64,000 bases of DNA from Acetobacter papayae JCM 25143 (GCF_000613285.1 NZ_BAIN01000011.1:1-64000), one strand, 5' to 3'; positions 48,465 to 59,664 are shown, counted from the first letter of the stretch. Notes: generated by a model not told the origin, from the sequence alone. Numbers and translations: made by a program.

Positions 48465-48641
48465 GTGCTTAAGCTGGCTTTGTTTTTTCTGGTTATTTCG
48501 CTTGTCGCGGGTCTGTTCGGCTTTGGCGGCATTTCATCTGCCGCGGCAGGCATGGCCAAAATTCTGTTCTTTATCGCCATTGTCCTGTTTGTCGTGTTTC
48601 TGGTGGTGGCGCTCCTTGCCGGACGCGCGGTCATGAAATAG
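48465..48641 (+). CDS. DUF1328/UPF0391 (YtjA-like) small membrane protein
   Basis: 58 residues from a GTG start with AAGGAG 7 bases upstream. Two membrane helices ([20 protein letters not shown] and [20 protein letters not shown]) joined by GISSAAAGM, ending LAGRAVMK. Length and the FGFGGI...[11 protein letters not shown] pattern match the DUF1328 family, whose function is unknown. It is 31 bases after the DUF883-like gene and probably co-transcribed; a hairpin follows. Confidence 0.9.
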   Translation: MLKLALFFLVISLVAGLFGFGGISSAAAGMAKILFFIAIVLFVVFLVVALLAGRAVMK

Positions 48642-48653
48642 CGCAAAAAAAAA

Positions 48654-48680
48654 CCGTCTGGTTTTCCAGACGGGGTTTTA
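48654..48680 (+). terminator. Terminator of the DUF1328 gene
   Basis: CCGTCTGG pairs with CCAGACGG around TTTT, followed by GGTTTT. It lies 12 bases after the stop. Confidence 0.8.
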
Positions 48681-48693
48681 AGAGAGATAAACC

Positions 48694-48738
48694 AAAAAGG
48701 GCCGGAACCGACGCTTGGATGTCAGTTCCGGTCTTTTT
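48694..48738 (-). terminator. Terminator of the efflux operon, overlapping the last codons
   Basis: CCGGAAC pairs with GTTCCGG, extended outward by A-rich and T-rich arms, so that on the minus strand the stem is followed by CCCTTTTT. The stem includes the stop codon of the outer membrane factor gene (48722-48724). It is back to back with the plus-strand terminator before it. Confidence 0.75.
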
Positions 48739-50278
48739 GTATGAAGCTGGGCAGGAACGGATTGTCTTTCTGCATAGAGTTCTTGCTGGGCAGGGAAGCG
48801 GCATCCCAGCCACCGCCCAGTGCCTCGATCAGGCTGACGGAATCCACCATGCGGCTCTGCTGTATCTGGAGCGCTGTCTCGGCGTTGGACAGGGCGGTGA
48901 CTTCCGCCGTGATGACGGTCGTATAGATCTCGGTGCCCGCCAGATACTGATTGAAGGAAATACTGGCGGCCTTGTTTGCTGCACTCAGGGCGATGTCCTG
49001 CTGGGAGGCCTGATCGGACAGGATGCGCAGGTTGGAAAGCTGGTCTTCCACATTCTGCAGGGCGGTTAGCACTGTCTGGCGATAGGTGGCGGTGTAGTAG
49101 TCGTAATTAGTATTGGCTTCACGCACGGCGGCGGTGCGCGAGCCCCCTTCAAACAGAGTTTCCGTGGCAGAAGCTCCAAGAGACCAGATGCGATTGACGA
49201 CCTGCACCAGCGTGCCCACGGGGTCACCACTATAGGAATAGGAGGCGGTCAGCTTAACATCGGGATAGAAGGCGGCAAGGGCAGCCCCTATCTGGGCATT
49301 GTATTCTTCCATCCGGCGTTCGGCAGCGGCAATGTCAGGGCGTCTTTGCAGCAGGGCGGCGGGAACACTGACCGGAATGGCAGGGATGGTGCGTGTCAGT
49401 TCCCCACGCGGGATGGACAGGTCAGCCGGAGGCTTGCCGATCAGGATAGCAATGGCATGCTCGTACTGCGCACGGTTGATACCGGTGGCAATGGCCTGCG
49501 CGCGGGTCTGCTCAAGCTGGGTTTTGGCCTGCATCAGGCTGGTCGGGTCGGCTGTGCCTGCATCATACTGGTTTTTGGTAATCTGGTATGAACGCTCGTA
49601 AAAAGCCACGTTGCGCTGGAGCAGATCATACAGGCTGTCCTGATAGCGCAGGTTGAAATACGCGGTGGCAAGCTGCGCCTGATAGGACAGGGTTGCATTG
49701 GCCAGATCCGCCGCTGATGCTTGTGCTTCTGTAACCTGTGCCTGAATCTGCCGGCGTATCTTGCCCCACAGATCAAGGTCCCATGAGGCGCTTGGCCCCA
49801 TGGCATAGGTGTTTTCGGTTGTGTTGGTTGTATCGCCAGAGGTGGTGCTCTGCCCGTAATTGATAATCGTGCCGGATGAGCGCGAACCAACACCTGAGCT
49901 TTGTCGGTTAAAGGACAGTGAGCCGCTCAGCGTTGGGTACAACTGGGCGCGGACGGCGTTGATGGTGGCCCGTGCGTTGCGGTAGCGGGCTTCGTATTCG
50001 CGCACATTCTGGTTGTTGAGTGCGACCTGCTCCTCAAGCTGGTTGAGCAGGGGGTCATTGTAGATTTCCCACCACTTGCCTTTGGGCAGTTCGGCAAGAT
50101 GTGGCTGTGCGTAATCCCAGCCGGATGCGGGCCGCAACTCCTTGAAAGCAGGAGAGATGATGGCAGAGGGCCGCTTGTAATCCGGGCCCACCATGCACCC
50201 TGTGGCCACCAGCGGTATCAGCAGGGGGGCAAGGCGCGTGAGTGCGGTGGACGGAAGGCGGAAAAATGGCTTGACCAT
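48722..50278 (-). CDS. RND efflux outer membrane lipoprotein, NodT/OprM family
   Basis: 518 residues. The lipobox LVATGC puts the lipidated Cys at residue 28. MVGPDYKRP, KWWEIYNDPLLNQLEEQVAL and LLQRRPDIAAAERRM are standard for the family; two outer membrane factor repeats follow. It forms the trimeric exit duct for the pump encoded just upstream. Its start shares one base with the end of the MdtC-like gene. Confidence 0.94.
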   Translation of the reverse strand: MVKPFFRLPSTALTRLAPLLIPLVATGCMVGPDYKRPSAIISPAFKELRPASGWDYAQPHLAELPKGKWWEIYNDPLLNQLEEQVALNNQNVREYEARYRNARATINAVRAQLYPTLSGSLSFNRQSSGVGSRSSGTIINYGQSTTSGDTTNTTENTYAMGPSASWDLDLWGKIRRQIQAQVTEAQASAADLANATLSYQAQLATAYFNLRYQDSLYDLLQRNVAFYERSYQITKNQYDAGTADPTSLMQAKTQLEQTRAQAIATGINRAQYEHAIAILIGKPPADLSIPRGELTRTIPAIPVSVPAALLQRRPDIAAAERRMEEYNAQIGAALAAFYPDVKLTASYSYSGDPVGTLVQVVNRIWSLGASATETLFEGGSRTAAVREANTNYDYYTATYRQTVLTALQNVEDQLSNLRILSDQASQQDIALSAANKAASISFNQYLAGTEIYTTVITAEVTALSNAETALQIQQSRMVDSVSLIEALGGGWDAASLPSKNSMQKDNPFLPSFIQKDRN

Positions 50279-53200
50279 CAGCGAACCTGTTTGGCGGTAC
50301 GGTGGAAACGGGAATGGAGCCGGGCCTGTAAATTCTGGATACGAAGGCGCAGCCCATCGAAGGCGAGATAGATAACGGGTGTAGTGTACAGCGTCATGGC
50401 CTGACTGACGATAAGCCCACCCACGATGGCAATCCCCAGCGGGCGGCGCAGTTCGGAACCATAGCCGTTTGCGATGATAAGGGGGGCAGCCCCGAGAGCG
50501 GCGGCGGCAGAAGTCATCATGATCGGGCGGAAGCGCAGCAGGCAGGCGGTGCGAATGGCCTCAAGCGGAGAAAGACCCTGTTCGCGCTCGGCCATGATGG
50601 CGAAATCAACCAGCATGATGGCGTTTTTCTTGACGATACCAATCAGCAGGATCACCCCGATTAGCGCGATAAGGGAAAACTCCTCGCCTGCGAGTTGCAG
50701 CGCCAGCAGCGCGCCCACCCCGGCGGAAGGCAGGGTGGAAAGAATGGTCAGCGGGTGGATGTAGCTCTCATACAGGATGCCAAGCGTGACATATACCGCG
50801 ACCAGAGCGGCAAGAATCAGCAGCGGTTCGTTGTTGACCGCTTTCTGGAACTGCGCGGCATTGCCCGCAAATCGCCCGTGAATGGTATCGGGCATATGCA
50901 GCGCCAGCCGTGTGGCGTCGATAATCTGGGTGGCTTCTCCCAGCGATACGCCCTTGGCCAGATTGAAGGAGAGGGTGCTGGCCACCACAAGCCCCTGATG
51001 GTTGACGGCCAGTGCGGTCTGGCCGGGCACAAGGGTTGTTACCAGTGTCAGCGGCACCATGGTTTCGGATGAGGTGCTGACGGCTGACCCGGTCGAGGCC
51101 CCGTTGCCACCCGCCAGTGTATTGGCAATCTGGTTGCGGAAAGACAGTGCGCTCATGCTGGTCGAAGTCTGGCTGCTGTCTGTATCGCGCACGCGGATGG
51201 TGTTGGAACTCGTGCCCCCACCGGCAGAGCCCCCCGCGACACTGACCCAGACCTGCATCAGACTATTGGGGGTGGACCACTGGGCCGGGTCGGCTTCCAT
51301 GATGATGCGGTACTGGTTGAGGCGGTTATAAATGACGGAAGCCGCACGCTGGCCAAAGGCATCAAACAATGTGTTGGAGATAAGCTGGGGCGTGAGGCTG
51401 ACGCGTGCAGCCGTGTCGCGGTCGATTTTGGTGGCAATGGCGGCACCTCCTACCTGCATGTCGGAGGAAAGGCTGGTCAGTTGCGGGTGGGTGCGCAGGG
51501 CAGCCAGCAGCTTGTTGCTCCACTCATAGAGTGCCGTAGCATCGTCGCTTTCCAGCGTGTACTGATAGGCGGCATTGCTTTCGCGTGCGCCGGTGCGCAC
51601 GGCACCGGGCTGCATCAGAAAGAAATCCACCCCCACAACATGGCGCAGCTTGCGGTTGATGCGCGCGATCAGGTCGGTTGGGGTGTCATTACGCTCTGAC
51701 TTGTCCTTGAGTTCCAGAAACAAATTGGCCTGATTAGCCGTGCCGCGCCCGCCGATGAACGAGGAGACCCCCGATACATCCCGGTCATGCAGCAGGATAT
51801 CCTGAATATAAGCCAGCTTTTGTGTCAGCGCCGTAAAGGAAATGGACTGGTCCGCCTGCAGGTGGCCCATGAGCATGCCCGTATCTTCAACGGGAAAGAA
51901 CCCCTTGGGCATGCGCACGAACAGGGCGGCTATCAGCACCAGTGTCAGCGGCAGGCTGCACAGCACCAGCTTGTGATGGCGCAGCGCTATATCGAGCGTG
52001 CGGACATAAAAGGCCTGCGTGGCGTTCAGCACGGTTTCAGCCAGCCTGCCGGGGTGCAGCCGCGACAGCAGATTACGCCAGCGCCCGCCGGTGGAGGGGG
52101 CCGGGGCCGCACTGGAGGGTTTGAGCAGCATGGCTGCCATCATGGGTGTGAGGGTGAGCGAGAGCACCAGAGAGACCATGATGGTGATGGCGACTGTCAT
52201 GGCGAACTCATGGAACAGCCGCCCCGCCAGTCCGCCCATGAGCAGGATGGGCAGGAAAACCGCGATCAGCGATATGGAAATGGAAATAACCGTAAAGGCT
52301 ACTTCGCTACTGCCCAGAATGGCGGCCTTGCGGGGCGGCATGCCCTGTTCAATGTAGCGGGCGATATTTTCCGTCACCACAATGGCATCATCCACCACAA
52401 AGCCGGTGGAGACCGTCAGAGCCATGAGCGACATGTTGTCGAGCGAAAAGCCCAGAAGCGCCATAAACCCGAATGTGGCGATAATGGAGGTGGGCACCAC
52501 CACGGCGGGGATCAGCGTCATGCGCGGCGAGCGCAGGAACAGCAACACCACCAGAATGACCAGCACCACGGAAATGAACAGCGTGAGCTGTGTGTCCGCC
52601 AGTGCGGCGCGAATGGTCAGGGAGCGGTCCAGCCCGATATGCAGGTCAACCCCGCCGGGCAGGGCCGCCTTGAGCATGGGCAACTGTGCTTTGATCTGAT
52701 CCACGGTGTTGATGATATTGGCCCCGGCCTGTGCGAAGGTCACGGCAATGACCGAGGGCTGGCCGTTGTAATAGCCTGCATTGCGCAGGTCTTCCACGCT
52801 GTCGCGCACATCGGCCACATCCGCCAGCCTTACGGGACGGCTGTTGCGCCAGGCGATGATGAGGTCACGGTAGTCCTGCGCCTTGGTGACCTGATCATTG
52901 GTATCGAGCGTAAAGCGCTGCCCTGCCTGATCGATAATGCCTTTGGGGGTGTGGGCGTTGGCGGAGGCAAGGGCCGCGCGCACATCTTCAAACCCGATCC
53001 CGTAATGGAACAGGGGCAGGGGGTTTATTTCAGCCCGGATGGCAGGCATGGCGCTGCCGGTGATATCGACCTGCCCGACCCCCTGAATGGAGGACAGGTG
53101 CTGCATGAGCACATTTGTGGCGTAATCGTAAAGCTGGGCGCGGCTATGGGTTTTGGAGGTCAGGGTCAGGATCAGGATAGGCGCGCCGTTGGGGTTTGCC

Positions 53201-53592
53201 TTGTGGTAACTGGGGTTCTGCCGCAGGGTGGAGGGCATGTCTGCCCGTGCGGCCTGCAGGGCGGCCTCCACATCGCGCGCGGCACCATTGATATCGCGGT
53301 TGAGAGAGAACTGAAGCGTGATGCGCGTGGTATTTTGCGAGGATTGCGACGTCATTTCCGTGACATCGGCAATCTGCCCCAGTCGCCGCTCCAGCGGGGC
53401 GGCAACCGAGCTTGCGATTTCTTCTGGCGAGCCACCGGCCTGCCGCGCCATGACCTGAATAACAGGCAGGTCCACATTGGGCAGGTCGGCCACGGGTAGG
53501 GTTCTGTAACCCAGAATACCGCCCAGTATGGCGGCTACGGCCAAAAGAATGGTGGCAACCGGCCTGTCTATGAAAAACCGGCTGACTGTCAC
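50278..53592 (-). CDS. RND multidrug efflux permease, MdtC-like
   Basis: 1104 residues, twelve membrane helices with two large periplasmic loops. N-terminal FFIDRPVATILLAVAAILGG, NLP-type PVADLPNVDLPVIQV and TM4 [19 protein letters not shown] with the proton-relay Asp pair are present. It is longer than typical (about 1025-1040), mainly in the Ser/Thr-rich insert around GGSAGGGTSSNTIRV and GGNGASTGSAVSTSS. It overlaps the MdtB-like gene by four bases; the two probably form a mixed trimer as in MdtBC. Confidence 0.94.
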   Translation of the reverse strand: MTVSRFFIDRPVATILLAVAAILGGILGYRTLPVADLPNVDLPVIQVMARQAGGSPEEIASSVAAPLERRLGQIADVTEMTSQSSQNTTRITLQFSLNRDINGAARDVEAALQAARADMPSTLRQNPSYHKANPNGAPILILTLTSKTHSRAQLYDYATNVLMQHLSSIQGVGQVDITGSAMPAIRAEINPLPLFHYGIGFEDVRAALASANAHTPKGIIDQAGQRFTLDTNDQVTKAQDYRDLIIAWRNSRPVRLADVADVRDSVEDLRNAGYYNGQPSVIAVTFAQAGANIINTVDQIKAQLPMLKAALPGGVDLHIGLDRSLTIRAALADTQLTLFISVVLVILVVLLFLRSPRMTLIPAVVVPTSIIATFGFMALLGFSLDNMSLMALTVSTGFVVDDAIVVTENIARYIEQGMPPRKAAILGSSEVAFTVISISISLIAVFLPILLMGGLAGRLFHEFAMTVAITIMVSLVLSLTLTPMMAAMLLKPSSAAPAPSTGGRWRNLLSRLHPGRLAETVLNATQAFYVRTLDIALRHHKLVLCSLPLTLVLIAALFVRMPKGFFPVEDTGMLMGHLQADQSISFTALTQKLAYIQDILLHDRDVSGVSSFIGGRGTANQANLFLELKDKSERNDTPTDLIARINRKLRHVVGVDFFLMQPGAVRTGARESNAAYQYTLESDDATALYEWSNKLLAALRTHPQLTSLSSDMQVGGAAIATKIDRDTAARVSLTPQLISNTLFDAFGQRAASVIYNRLNQYRIIMEADPAQWSTPNSLMQVWVSVAGGSAGGGTSSNTIRVRDTDSSQTSTSMSALSFRNQIANTLAGGNGASTGSAVSTSSETMVPLTLVTTLVPGQTALAVNHQGLVVASTLSFNLAKGVSLGEATQIIDATRLALHMPDTIHGRFAGNAAQFQKAVNNEPLLILAALVAVYVTLGILYESYIHPLTILSTLPSAGVGALLALQLAGEEFSLIALIGVILLIGIVKKNAIMLVDFAIMAEREQGLSPLEAIRTACLLRFRPIMMTSAAAALGAAPLIIANGYGSELRRPLGIAIVGGLIVSQAMTLYTTPVIYLAFDGLRLRIQNLQARLHSRFHRTAKQVR

Positions 53593-56500
53593 GGGTTTGC
53601 AGGCCCGGAGGCCGTGTTGGGTGTGGTGCTTACAGGCTGGTGGCTACGTTTTTTCCACCGCTGCGCCCATGTGTCGAGCGTGAGGTAAATGACCGGCGTG
53701 GTGAACAGCGTCAGCAGTTGCGAGAGCGCCAGCCCGCCAATAATGGCCAGCCCCAGCGGGTAGCGCAGTTCAGACCCCGTGCCGTGGGAAATAACCATGG
53801 GCACCGCCCCCAGCATGGCGGCCAGCGTGGTCATGAGAATAGGCCTGAAACGCAAGGTGGTCGCGGTGCGGATGGATTGCAGGGAGTCCATGCCATGTTC
53901 GCGCTCGGCTTCAAGGGCGAAGTCGATCATCATGATCGCGTTTTTCTTCACGATACCGATCAGCAGCACGATGCCGATAATGCCCATGATATCCAGCCCT
54001 GTTCCCGCGATCATGAGGGTGAGCAAGGCACCAATGGCAGCGGAAGGCAGCGTGGACAGGATGGTGATGGGGTGGATGAAGCTTTCGTACAGGATACCCA
54101 GCACGATATAGACCGCGATCAGAGCCGCTGCGACCAGAAAGAGTTCGTTGCTGAGCGAGCCTTCAAAGGCGGCGGCGGTGCCCTGAAACGATGTCTGGAA
54201 GGAGGAGGGCAGGCCAATCTGTTTTTCCACCCGGCGGATAGCGGCCGTGGCATCGCCCAGTGCATAGCCGGGGCGCAGGTTGAACGAAATCGTGGTGGCA
54301 GGGAACTGGCCAAAATGCGTCAGCAGTAGGGGCGCTGTTTCTTCGCGCATGGAGGTAACACTGGCCAGCGGTACTAGCCCGGCGGTGGGCTGGCGTGTGG
54401 GGCCGGAGGTGCTGCTCCCTGTATTGCTGCTGATGCCCGGCAGGTAAAGCTGGTTGAGCGATGAGAGGTTACCCTGAAAGCGCGGGTCGGCTTCCAGAAT
54501 GACGCGATACTGGTTGGACTGGGTGTAGATGGTCGAAATCTGCCGCTGGCCGAAGCTGTCATACAGCACGTTATCGACGGTCTGCGGCGTGATGGAGTAG
54601 CGCGCACCTGTTGGCCGGTCGAGCGTGACACGCGCCACGAGCCTTCGGCCTGAAGGTCGGACGTGACATCGGCCAGAGCCGGTTCCTTGCGCAGCAGTTC
54701 CAGCAGTTTCGGCACCCAGACCTTGAAGGCATTGTAGTCCGGGTTTTCGAGCAGGAACTGGTATTGCGTGGCGGTAACGGTCGTATCGAGCGAGAGGTCC
54801 TGCACGGGTTGCAGATACAGCTTTATGCCCGTGACAGAGGCGGTTTCCTGCTCCAGCCGCTGGGCAATAAGGGTGGCGGAGGTGGAGCGGCTGTCATGTG
54901 GCTTGAGGTTGATCAGAAAGCGCCCCTGATTGAGCGTGGCGTTCTGTCCGTCCACCCCGACGAAGGAGGAGAGCGAGAGCACGTCAGGGTCGCGCAGCAG
55001 AACCTTGGCCAGTTCCTGCTGGTGCGCTTTCATGTTGTCGAACGAGATGTTCTGCGCGGCCACGGAAATGCCCTGTAGCACCCCGGTATCCTGCACGGGA
55101 AAGAACCCCTTGGGGATCATCCAGCCCAGAACGCCCGTCAGCACAAGGTGCCCGCGGCCACCAGCAGGGTCAGCCCCCGGTGCACAAGCACTACGTCCAG
55201 CATGCGGTCATAGGCCGCGATCAGCTTTTCGGTGGCGACTTCCATCTGCGCGGACCAGCGCGCGAACATGCCCGAGGCCTCGGTGTCGTGTTCGCGCTCA
55301 GACAAAATGCGTGCGCACATCATCGGCACAAGGGTGAGCGAGACAATGGCGGAAATAACGATGGTGGTGGCCAGTGTCAGGGCAAATTCATGGAACAGTC
55401 GGCCCACAACATCGCTCATGAACAGCAGCGGGATCAGCACCGCTATGAGCGAGATGGTGAGCGAGATAATGGTAAAGCCGATTTCGCCAGCCCCTTTTAG
55501 GGCGGCGGTCATGCGGTCATCTCCCGCCTCGATATAGCGCGAGATATTCTCGATCATGACAATGGCATCATCCACCACAAAGCCGGTCGCGATGGTGAGC
55601 GCCATGAGCGAAAGATTATCGAGCGAGAAATCCAGCAGATACATGATGGCTAGCGTGCCGATGATCGATAGCGGCACCGACAGGCTGGGAATGATGGTGG
55701 CAGGGATATTGCGCAGGAATACGAAAATAACCGCAACCACCAGCACAAGGGCCAGAAACAGTTCGAACTGCACATCGGCCACGGAGGCGCGGATGGTTGT
55801 GGTGCGGTCGGTCAGCGGAACAATATCGATACCCGGCGGCAGGGTCTGGCGCAGCGCGGGCAGGGTGGCCTTGATGTTGTCCACCACCGAAATCACGTTA
55901 GCGCCCGGCTGGCGCTGAACATTCATGATCAGTGCAGGCGTGAGGTTGGACCATGCCGCAAGCTGGGTGTTTTCCGCGCCAATAATGACCTGCGCCACAT
56001 CGCGTATGCGCACCGGCCCGCTGTTCTGATAGGCGATAACCTGATTGAGCAGCATGTCCGTGTTGGTAATCTGCCCGTCAACACGCAGAGTTGCCGCGCG
56101 GTGTGCGCCATCGAACGTGCCGGTGGGCGAGTTTACGTTCACATTGCCAATGGTGGTGCGCAGGGTGTCGAGATCAATGCCGTAGGAGGTCAGCTTGGGA
56201 ATGTTGACCTGAACCCGGATAGCCTTGCGGTTACCCCCCGAAAGGGTAACAAGCCCCACGCCTGAAATCTGGCTGATTTTCTGTGCCAGCCGGGTGTCCA
56301 CATAGTCTTCCACCTCGGGCAGCGGAATGGTGGAGGAACTGATACCCAAGGTGAGTACGGGCGTATCCGCCGGGTTGACCTTGGCATAGACCGGAGGGGC
56401 GGGCAGGTCGGTTGGCAGCAGGGAGTTGGCCTGATTGATGGCGGCCTGCACTTCCTGCTCCGCCACATCCATGGACATGGACAGGTCGAAACGCAGCGTA

Positions 56501-56772
56501 ATGACCGAGGCCCCGCCCGATGAGCGCGATGTCATCTGATCGAGACCGGGCATCTGCCCGAACTGGGTTTCCAGCGGTGCAGTAATGGATGTTTCCATTA
56601 CATCTGGCCCGGCACCGGGGTAGAAGGTCTCAACCGTTATGGTGGGGTAATCGACCTGCGGTAGGGCTGATATGGGCAGGAAATGGTAGCCCAGCAGTCC
56701 GGCCAGAAAAATGGCCAGCATCAGCAGCGTGGTGGCGACAGGCCTGCGGATGAAAAGGGCCGAAGGGTTCAC
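53589..56772 (-). CDS. RND multidrug efflux permease, MdtB-like (two frameshifts)
   Basis: About 1061 residues after repair. N-terminal [40 protein letters not shown] and TM4 [19 protein letters not shown]. Breaks occur near 55144 (one base restores [20 protein letters not shown]) and 54641 (restores [19 protein letters not shown]). The C-terminal part ends in a Pro/Thr-rich tail. It is translationally coupled to the MdtA-like gene before it and the MdtC-like gene after it. Confidence 0.93.
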
Positions 56773-57992
56773 GGCGCGTTACCGCTGGCAGGGGCGGCGG
56801 GAATGGAAACCCCTATGCCTTCGCGCAGATGGTCGGTGCCGTCGGTTACAACCTTGTCACCCGCGTTCAGGCCCGTTGTCACCACCGTGTTGGTGCCGTC
56901 CGAAATGCCGGTGGTCACGGGTTTGACGGTTACGGTGTTATCGGCTTTCACCACATAAACGAACAGGCCAGAAGGCCCGGTCTGTATGGCGGTGGCGGGC
57001 AGCAGCAGCACGTTGTCGAGCGTGCGCACCAGCAGGCGGGCATTGACGAACTGGTTGGGGAAGAGATGCTCATCCGCATTGGGGAATATGGCACGCAGGC
57101 GCACCGTGCCGGTGGCGGTGTCGATCTCGCTATCCAGCGCGCTGACCGTGCCATCCGCGATCTTGCTGGTGTTGGTGCTGTTCCAGGCTTCGACCGACAG
57201 CTCCTTGTGTGCACGCAGTTCGTCCGCCACCTGCGGGAGCTGGTCTTGCGGCAGGGTGAAAATAACCGAGATGGGCTGCATCTGAGCCAGTACGGCCAGC
57301 CCGCCTGACTGTCCGGCTGTGACGTAGTTGCCTCTGTCCACGGCCCTGATTCCGATACGCCCGTCAACCGGCGCGGTAATATGGCAGTAGATGAGCTGGA
57401 GTTTTTCGTTATCCACCTGCGCTTGATCGGATTTGACCGTGCCTTCAAGCTGCTTGACCGTAAACTGCTGGTCTCGCGCGGTTTTGGCGTCGATACTGTC
57501 CTGACGGATCAGCTTCTGGTAGCGGGCATTGTCCACGCGGGCCTGATCAAGCTGGGCCTGATCGCGCTCCAACTGGCCCTCGTACTGTTCAAGCAGGACC
57601 TGATAGGGGCGGGGGTCAATGATGGCCAGCAGGTCGCCCTTGTGGACATGCTGGCCTTCCTTGAACAGAACCTCCATCAGGTAGCCATCCACACGGGTCT
57701 GTACGGTGACGTTGGTAATGGGAATGACCGTGCCGAGTTCGGTCAGCACCACGGGCATGGAGCCAGCTTTTACGGTTTGCACGGCTACAGGCTGCTTTTC
57801 CGCATCGGCGGATGTGCCGTGTTTGCCGCCATGGCCTGCATTATCTCCGCTATGGGGGCGCAGGAAGGCAAAACCCAATATGCCGATAGCGGCCACACCA
57901 ACGCCTGTCAGTACCAGCTTCCGCCTGCGCGAGGGGGCGGGCGCCTGCGTGGAAGAGGGAGGCGTGGAAGGGGCCTTGTTGTGTTCGTCCAT
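56769..57992 (-). CDS. RND efflux membrane fusion protein, MdtA-like
   Basis: 407 residues. An N-terminal membrane anchor ([20 protein letters not shown]) is followed by lipoyl halves ([20 protein letters not shown] and [20 protein letters not shown]), a coiled-coil hairpin ([20 protein letters not shown]) and beta-barrel and proximal domains. It links the inner-membrane pump to the outer membrane factor. First gene of the four-gene RND operon. Confidence 0.94.
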   Translation of the reverse strand: MDEHNKAPSTPPSSTQAPAPSRRRKLVLTGVGVAAIGILGFAFLRPHSGDNAGHGGKHGTSADAEKQPVAVQTVKAGSMPVVLTELGTVIPITNVTVQTRVDGYLMEVLFKEGQHVHKGDLLAIIDPRPYQVLLEQYEGQLERDQAQLDQARVDNARYQKLIRQDSIDAKTARDQQFTVKQLEGTVKSDQAQVDNEKLQLIYCHITAPVDGRIGIRAVDRGNYVTAGQSGGLAVLAQMQPISVIFTLPQDQLPQVADELRAHKELSVEAWNSTNTSKIADGTVSALDSEIDTATGTVRLRAIFPNADEHLFPNQFVNARLLVRTLDNVLLLPATAIQTGPSGLFVYVVKADNTVTVKPVTTGISDGTNTVVTTGLNAGDKVVTDGTDHLREGIGVSIPAAPASGNAP

Positions 57993-58154
57993 GAGGCGCG
58001 CTGCTCGTTTTTACCAGGGTTGTGGAAGGCTGACAGGAAAAGGGGGGCGACGCGGAACCGTAAGTCTCTGGCCGGGAAGGCCTGTTGCTGGCGGACTGTA
58101 TTGCATGTCTTGTGGCTAAATTCGGGCACGCTGGTTTGCGGTGCATTGAACGTG

Positions 58155-58180
58155 CCCCGCCACGGCGCATTGTGGCGGGG
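58155..58180. other. Inverted repeat between the MFS gene and the RND operon
   Basis: CCCCGCCAC pairs with GTGGCGGGG around an 8-base loop. It lies in the 223-base gap between the MFS pump and the MdtA-like gene, both on the minus strand. It may end the MFS transcript or act as a site near the RND promoter; no T run follows. Confidence 0.45.
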
Positions 58181-58215
58181 TCCGGGTTATCTGTCCAGCG
58201 TGCGGTGTGCTTGCC

Positions 58216-59609
58216 TTAACTGCGGTTGCCGCTCATGTCTGCTCCGGCGGAAGGGCGCATGGTGCCTGCTATGGGGGTTGCCAGCAGGGAAATACCCCCC
58301 GTCACCAGCAGAGCGATGGAAAAATCGTTCAGCGTCGGCTCACTCTGGCCAGACAGGGCATTGAGCACCGTAAGCGTGCCTGCCGCGATACAGATCCCGC
58401 TTGAGAGCATGATCTGCTGCATGGTCGAATACAGGCTGGTGGCCGCACTCATGCGGTTGGGCGGAATATCTGCATAAGCGACTGTATTATAGGCGGAAAA
58501 CTGCACGGCCTGAGCCGCGCCAGCCATAACCAGCACGATGGAAATGGTCCACATAGGCATAGGCGGGCGGTAGCCAGCGATCAGGGCAAAAATAACGGCT
58601 GCGGACAGGCCGTTAATCATCAGCACCCGGCGAAAGCCCCAGCGTTTGAGAATGGCGGGCACCAGTGGACGAATGGCGATAGAGCCAATGGCCCAACAAA
58701 TGTGACAATACCGCTCTGGGCCGCGTTCAGCCCCGCGCCGATCTGCAAAAAGGTGGGCAGCAGGAAGGGGAGTGAGCCCACGGCAATGCGCGAGGCCGCT
58801 CCCGCCACGAGCGAAATGCGGAAGGTGGCAAAGCGCATCAGCCGGAAATCCAGCAGTGGCTCGGTAATCCGGCTTGCATGGCGCGCATAGACAGCCATAA
58901 GCACCACACCCCCAGCCAGCAGGCTGACCAGCACGGGCCAGCCCGCCGCATCATGGCTGAACAGTTCGGCCAGAATGGACAGGGTGGCCAGTCCGCCTCC
59001 GGCCAGCACCATGCCTTTGAGGTCAAACGGAGGGGGTGAGGGCTCGCGCACCTGCGGGATAAAGCGCCATGTCATCAACAGCCCCAGTATGCCCACGGGA
59101 ATGTTGAGATAAAAATTCCACCGCCATGAAAACCATGTGGTGATGAAACCACCCACAACCGGCCCCATAAGTGGGCCGAGTGTTGCAGGGAGCATCATCC
59201 ACGCCATGGCGCGCACAAGATCCTGGCGGGGGGTATCCCGAATGACGACAAGCCGCCCTACAGGTACCATTAGCGCCCCGCCCGCGCCTTGCAGCATGCG
59301 CATGATAGCCAGAAACGGCAGCGAATGCGCAATGCCGCAGAAAATGGAGCAAACCAGAAAGACGCTGATAGCCAGACTGAGAATGGTGCGGCTGCCAAGC
59401 CTGTCCGCCAGCGCTCCAGATGCGGGAATAAAAATAGCCAGCCCGATAATATAGGATGTCAGGGCTACGGAAGTTGCAACCGTATCGACATGCAGATCAT
59501 GCGCGATGGCGGGCAGTGCCGTAGCCAGAATGGTGCCATCGAGTTGTTCCATGAAGAACATGGCGGAGACAGTAAGGGCCGTGAGTTGGATACGGTTAGG
59601 AAAAGCCAT
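58216..59609 (-). CDS. MFS drug efflux transporter, DHA2 (EmrB-like) family (frameshifted)
   Basis: 464 residues after repair, fourteen-helix type. FFMEQLDGTILATALPAIAH is the DHA2 TM1 signature, with GALADRLGSRTILSLA (motif A) and GPLMGPVVGGFITTWFSWRW (motif C) following. The frame breaks near 58693: one G restores IVTFVGAIGSIAIRPLVPAI. It lies upstream of the RND operon on the same strand, so both pumps may answer to one signal. Upstream is a short palindrome. Confidence 0.92.
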
Positions 59610-59647
59610 GCCTGCGTGGGAACCCTAGTCAGCGTTATGTTTTTGCG

Positions 59648-59664
59648 GTCTGATAGGTTCAGAC
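59648..59664. promoter_or_regulatory. 17-bp palindrome between divergent MFS and CsbD-like genes
   Basis: GTCTGA and TCAGAC are exact inverted repeats with a TAGGT spacer, 39 bases before the MFS start and 67 before the CsbD-like start. Its size suits a TetR- or MarR-type operator, but no regulator gene is adjacent. Confidence 0.4.

Noticed and set aside
51787-53499. 570-codon open frame opposite the MdtC-like gene
   Set aside because: His/Gln/Gly-rich composition typical of an antisense shadow of a coding frame; the minus-strand RND permease explains the sequence.
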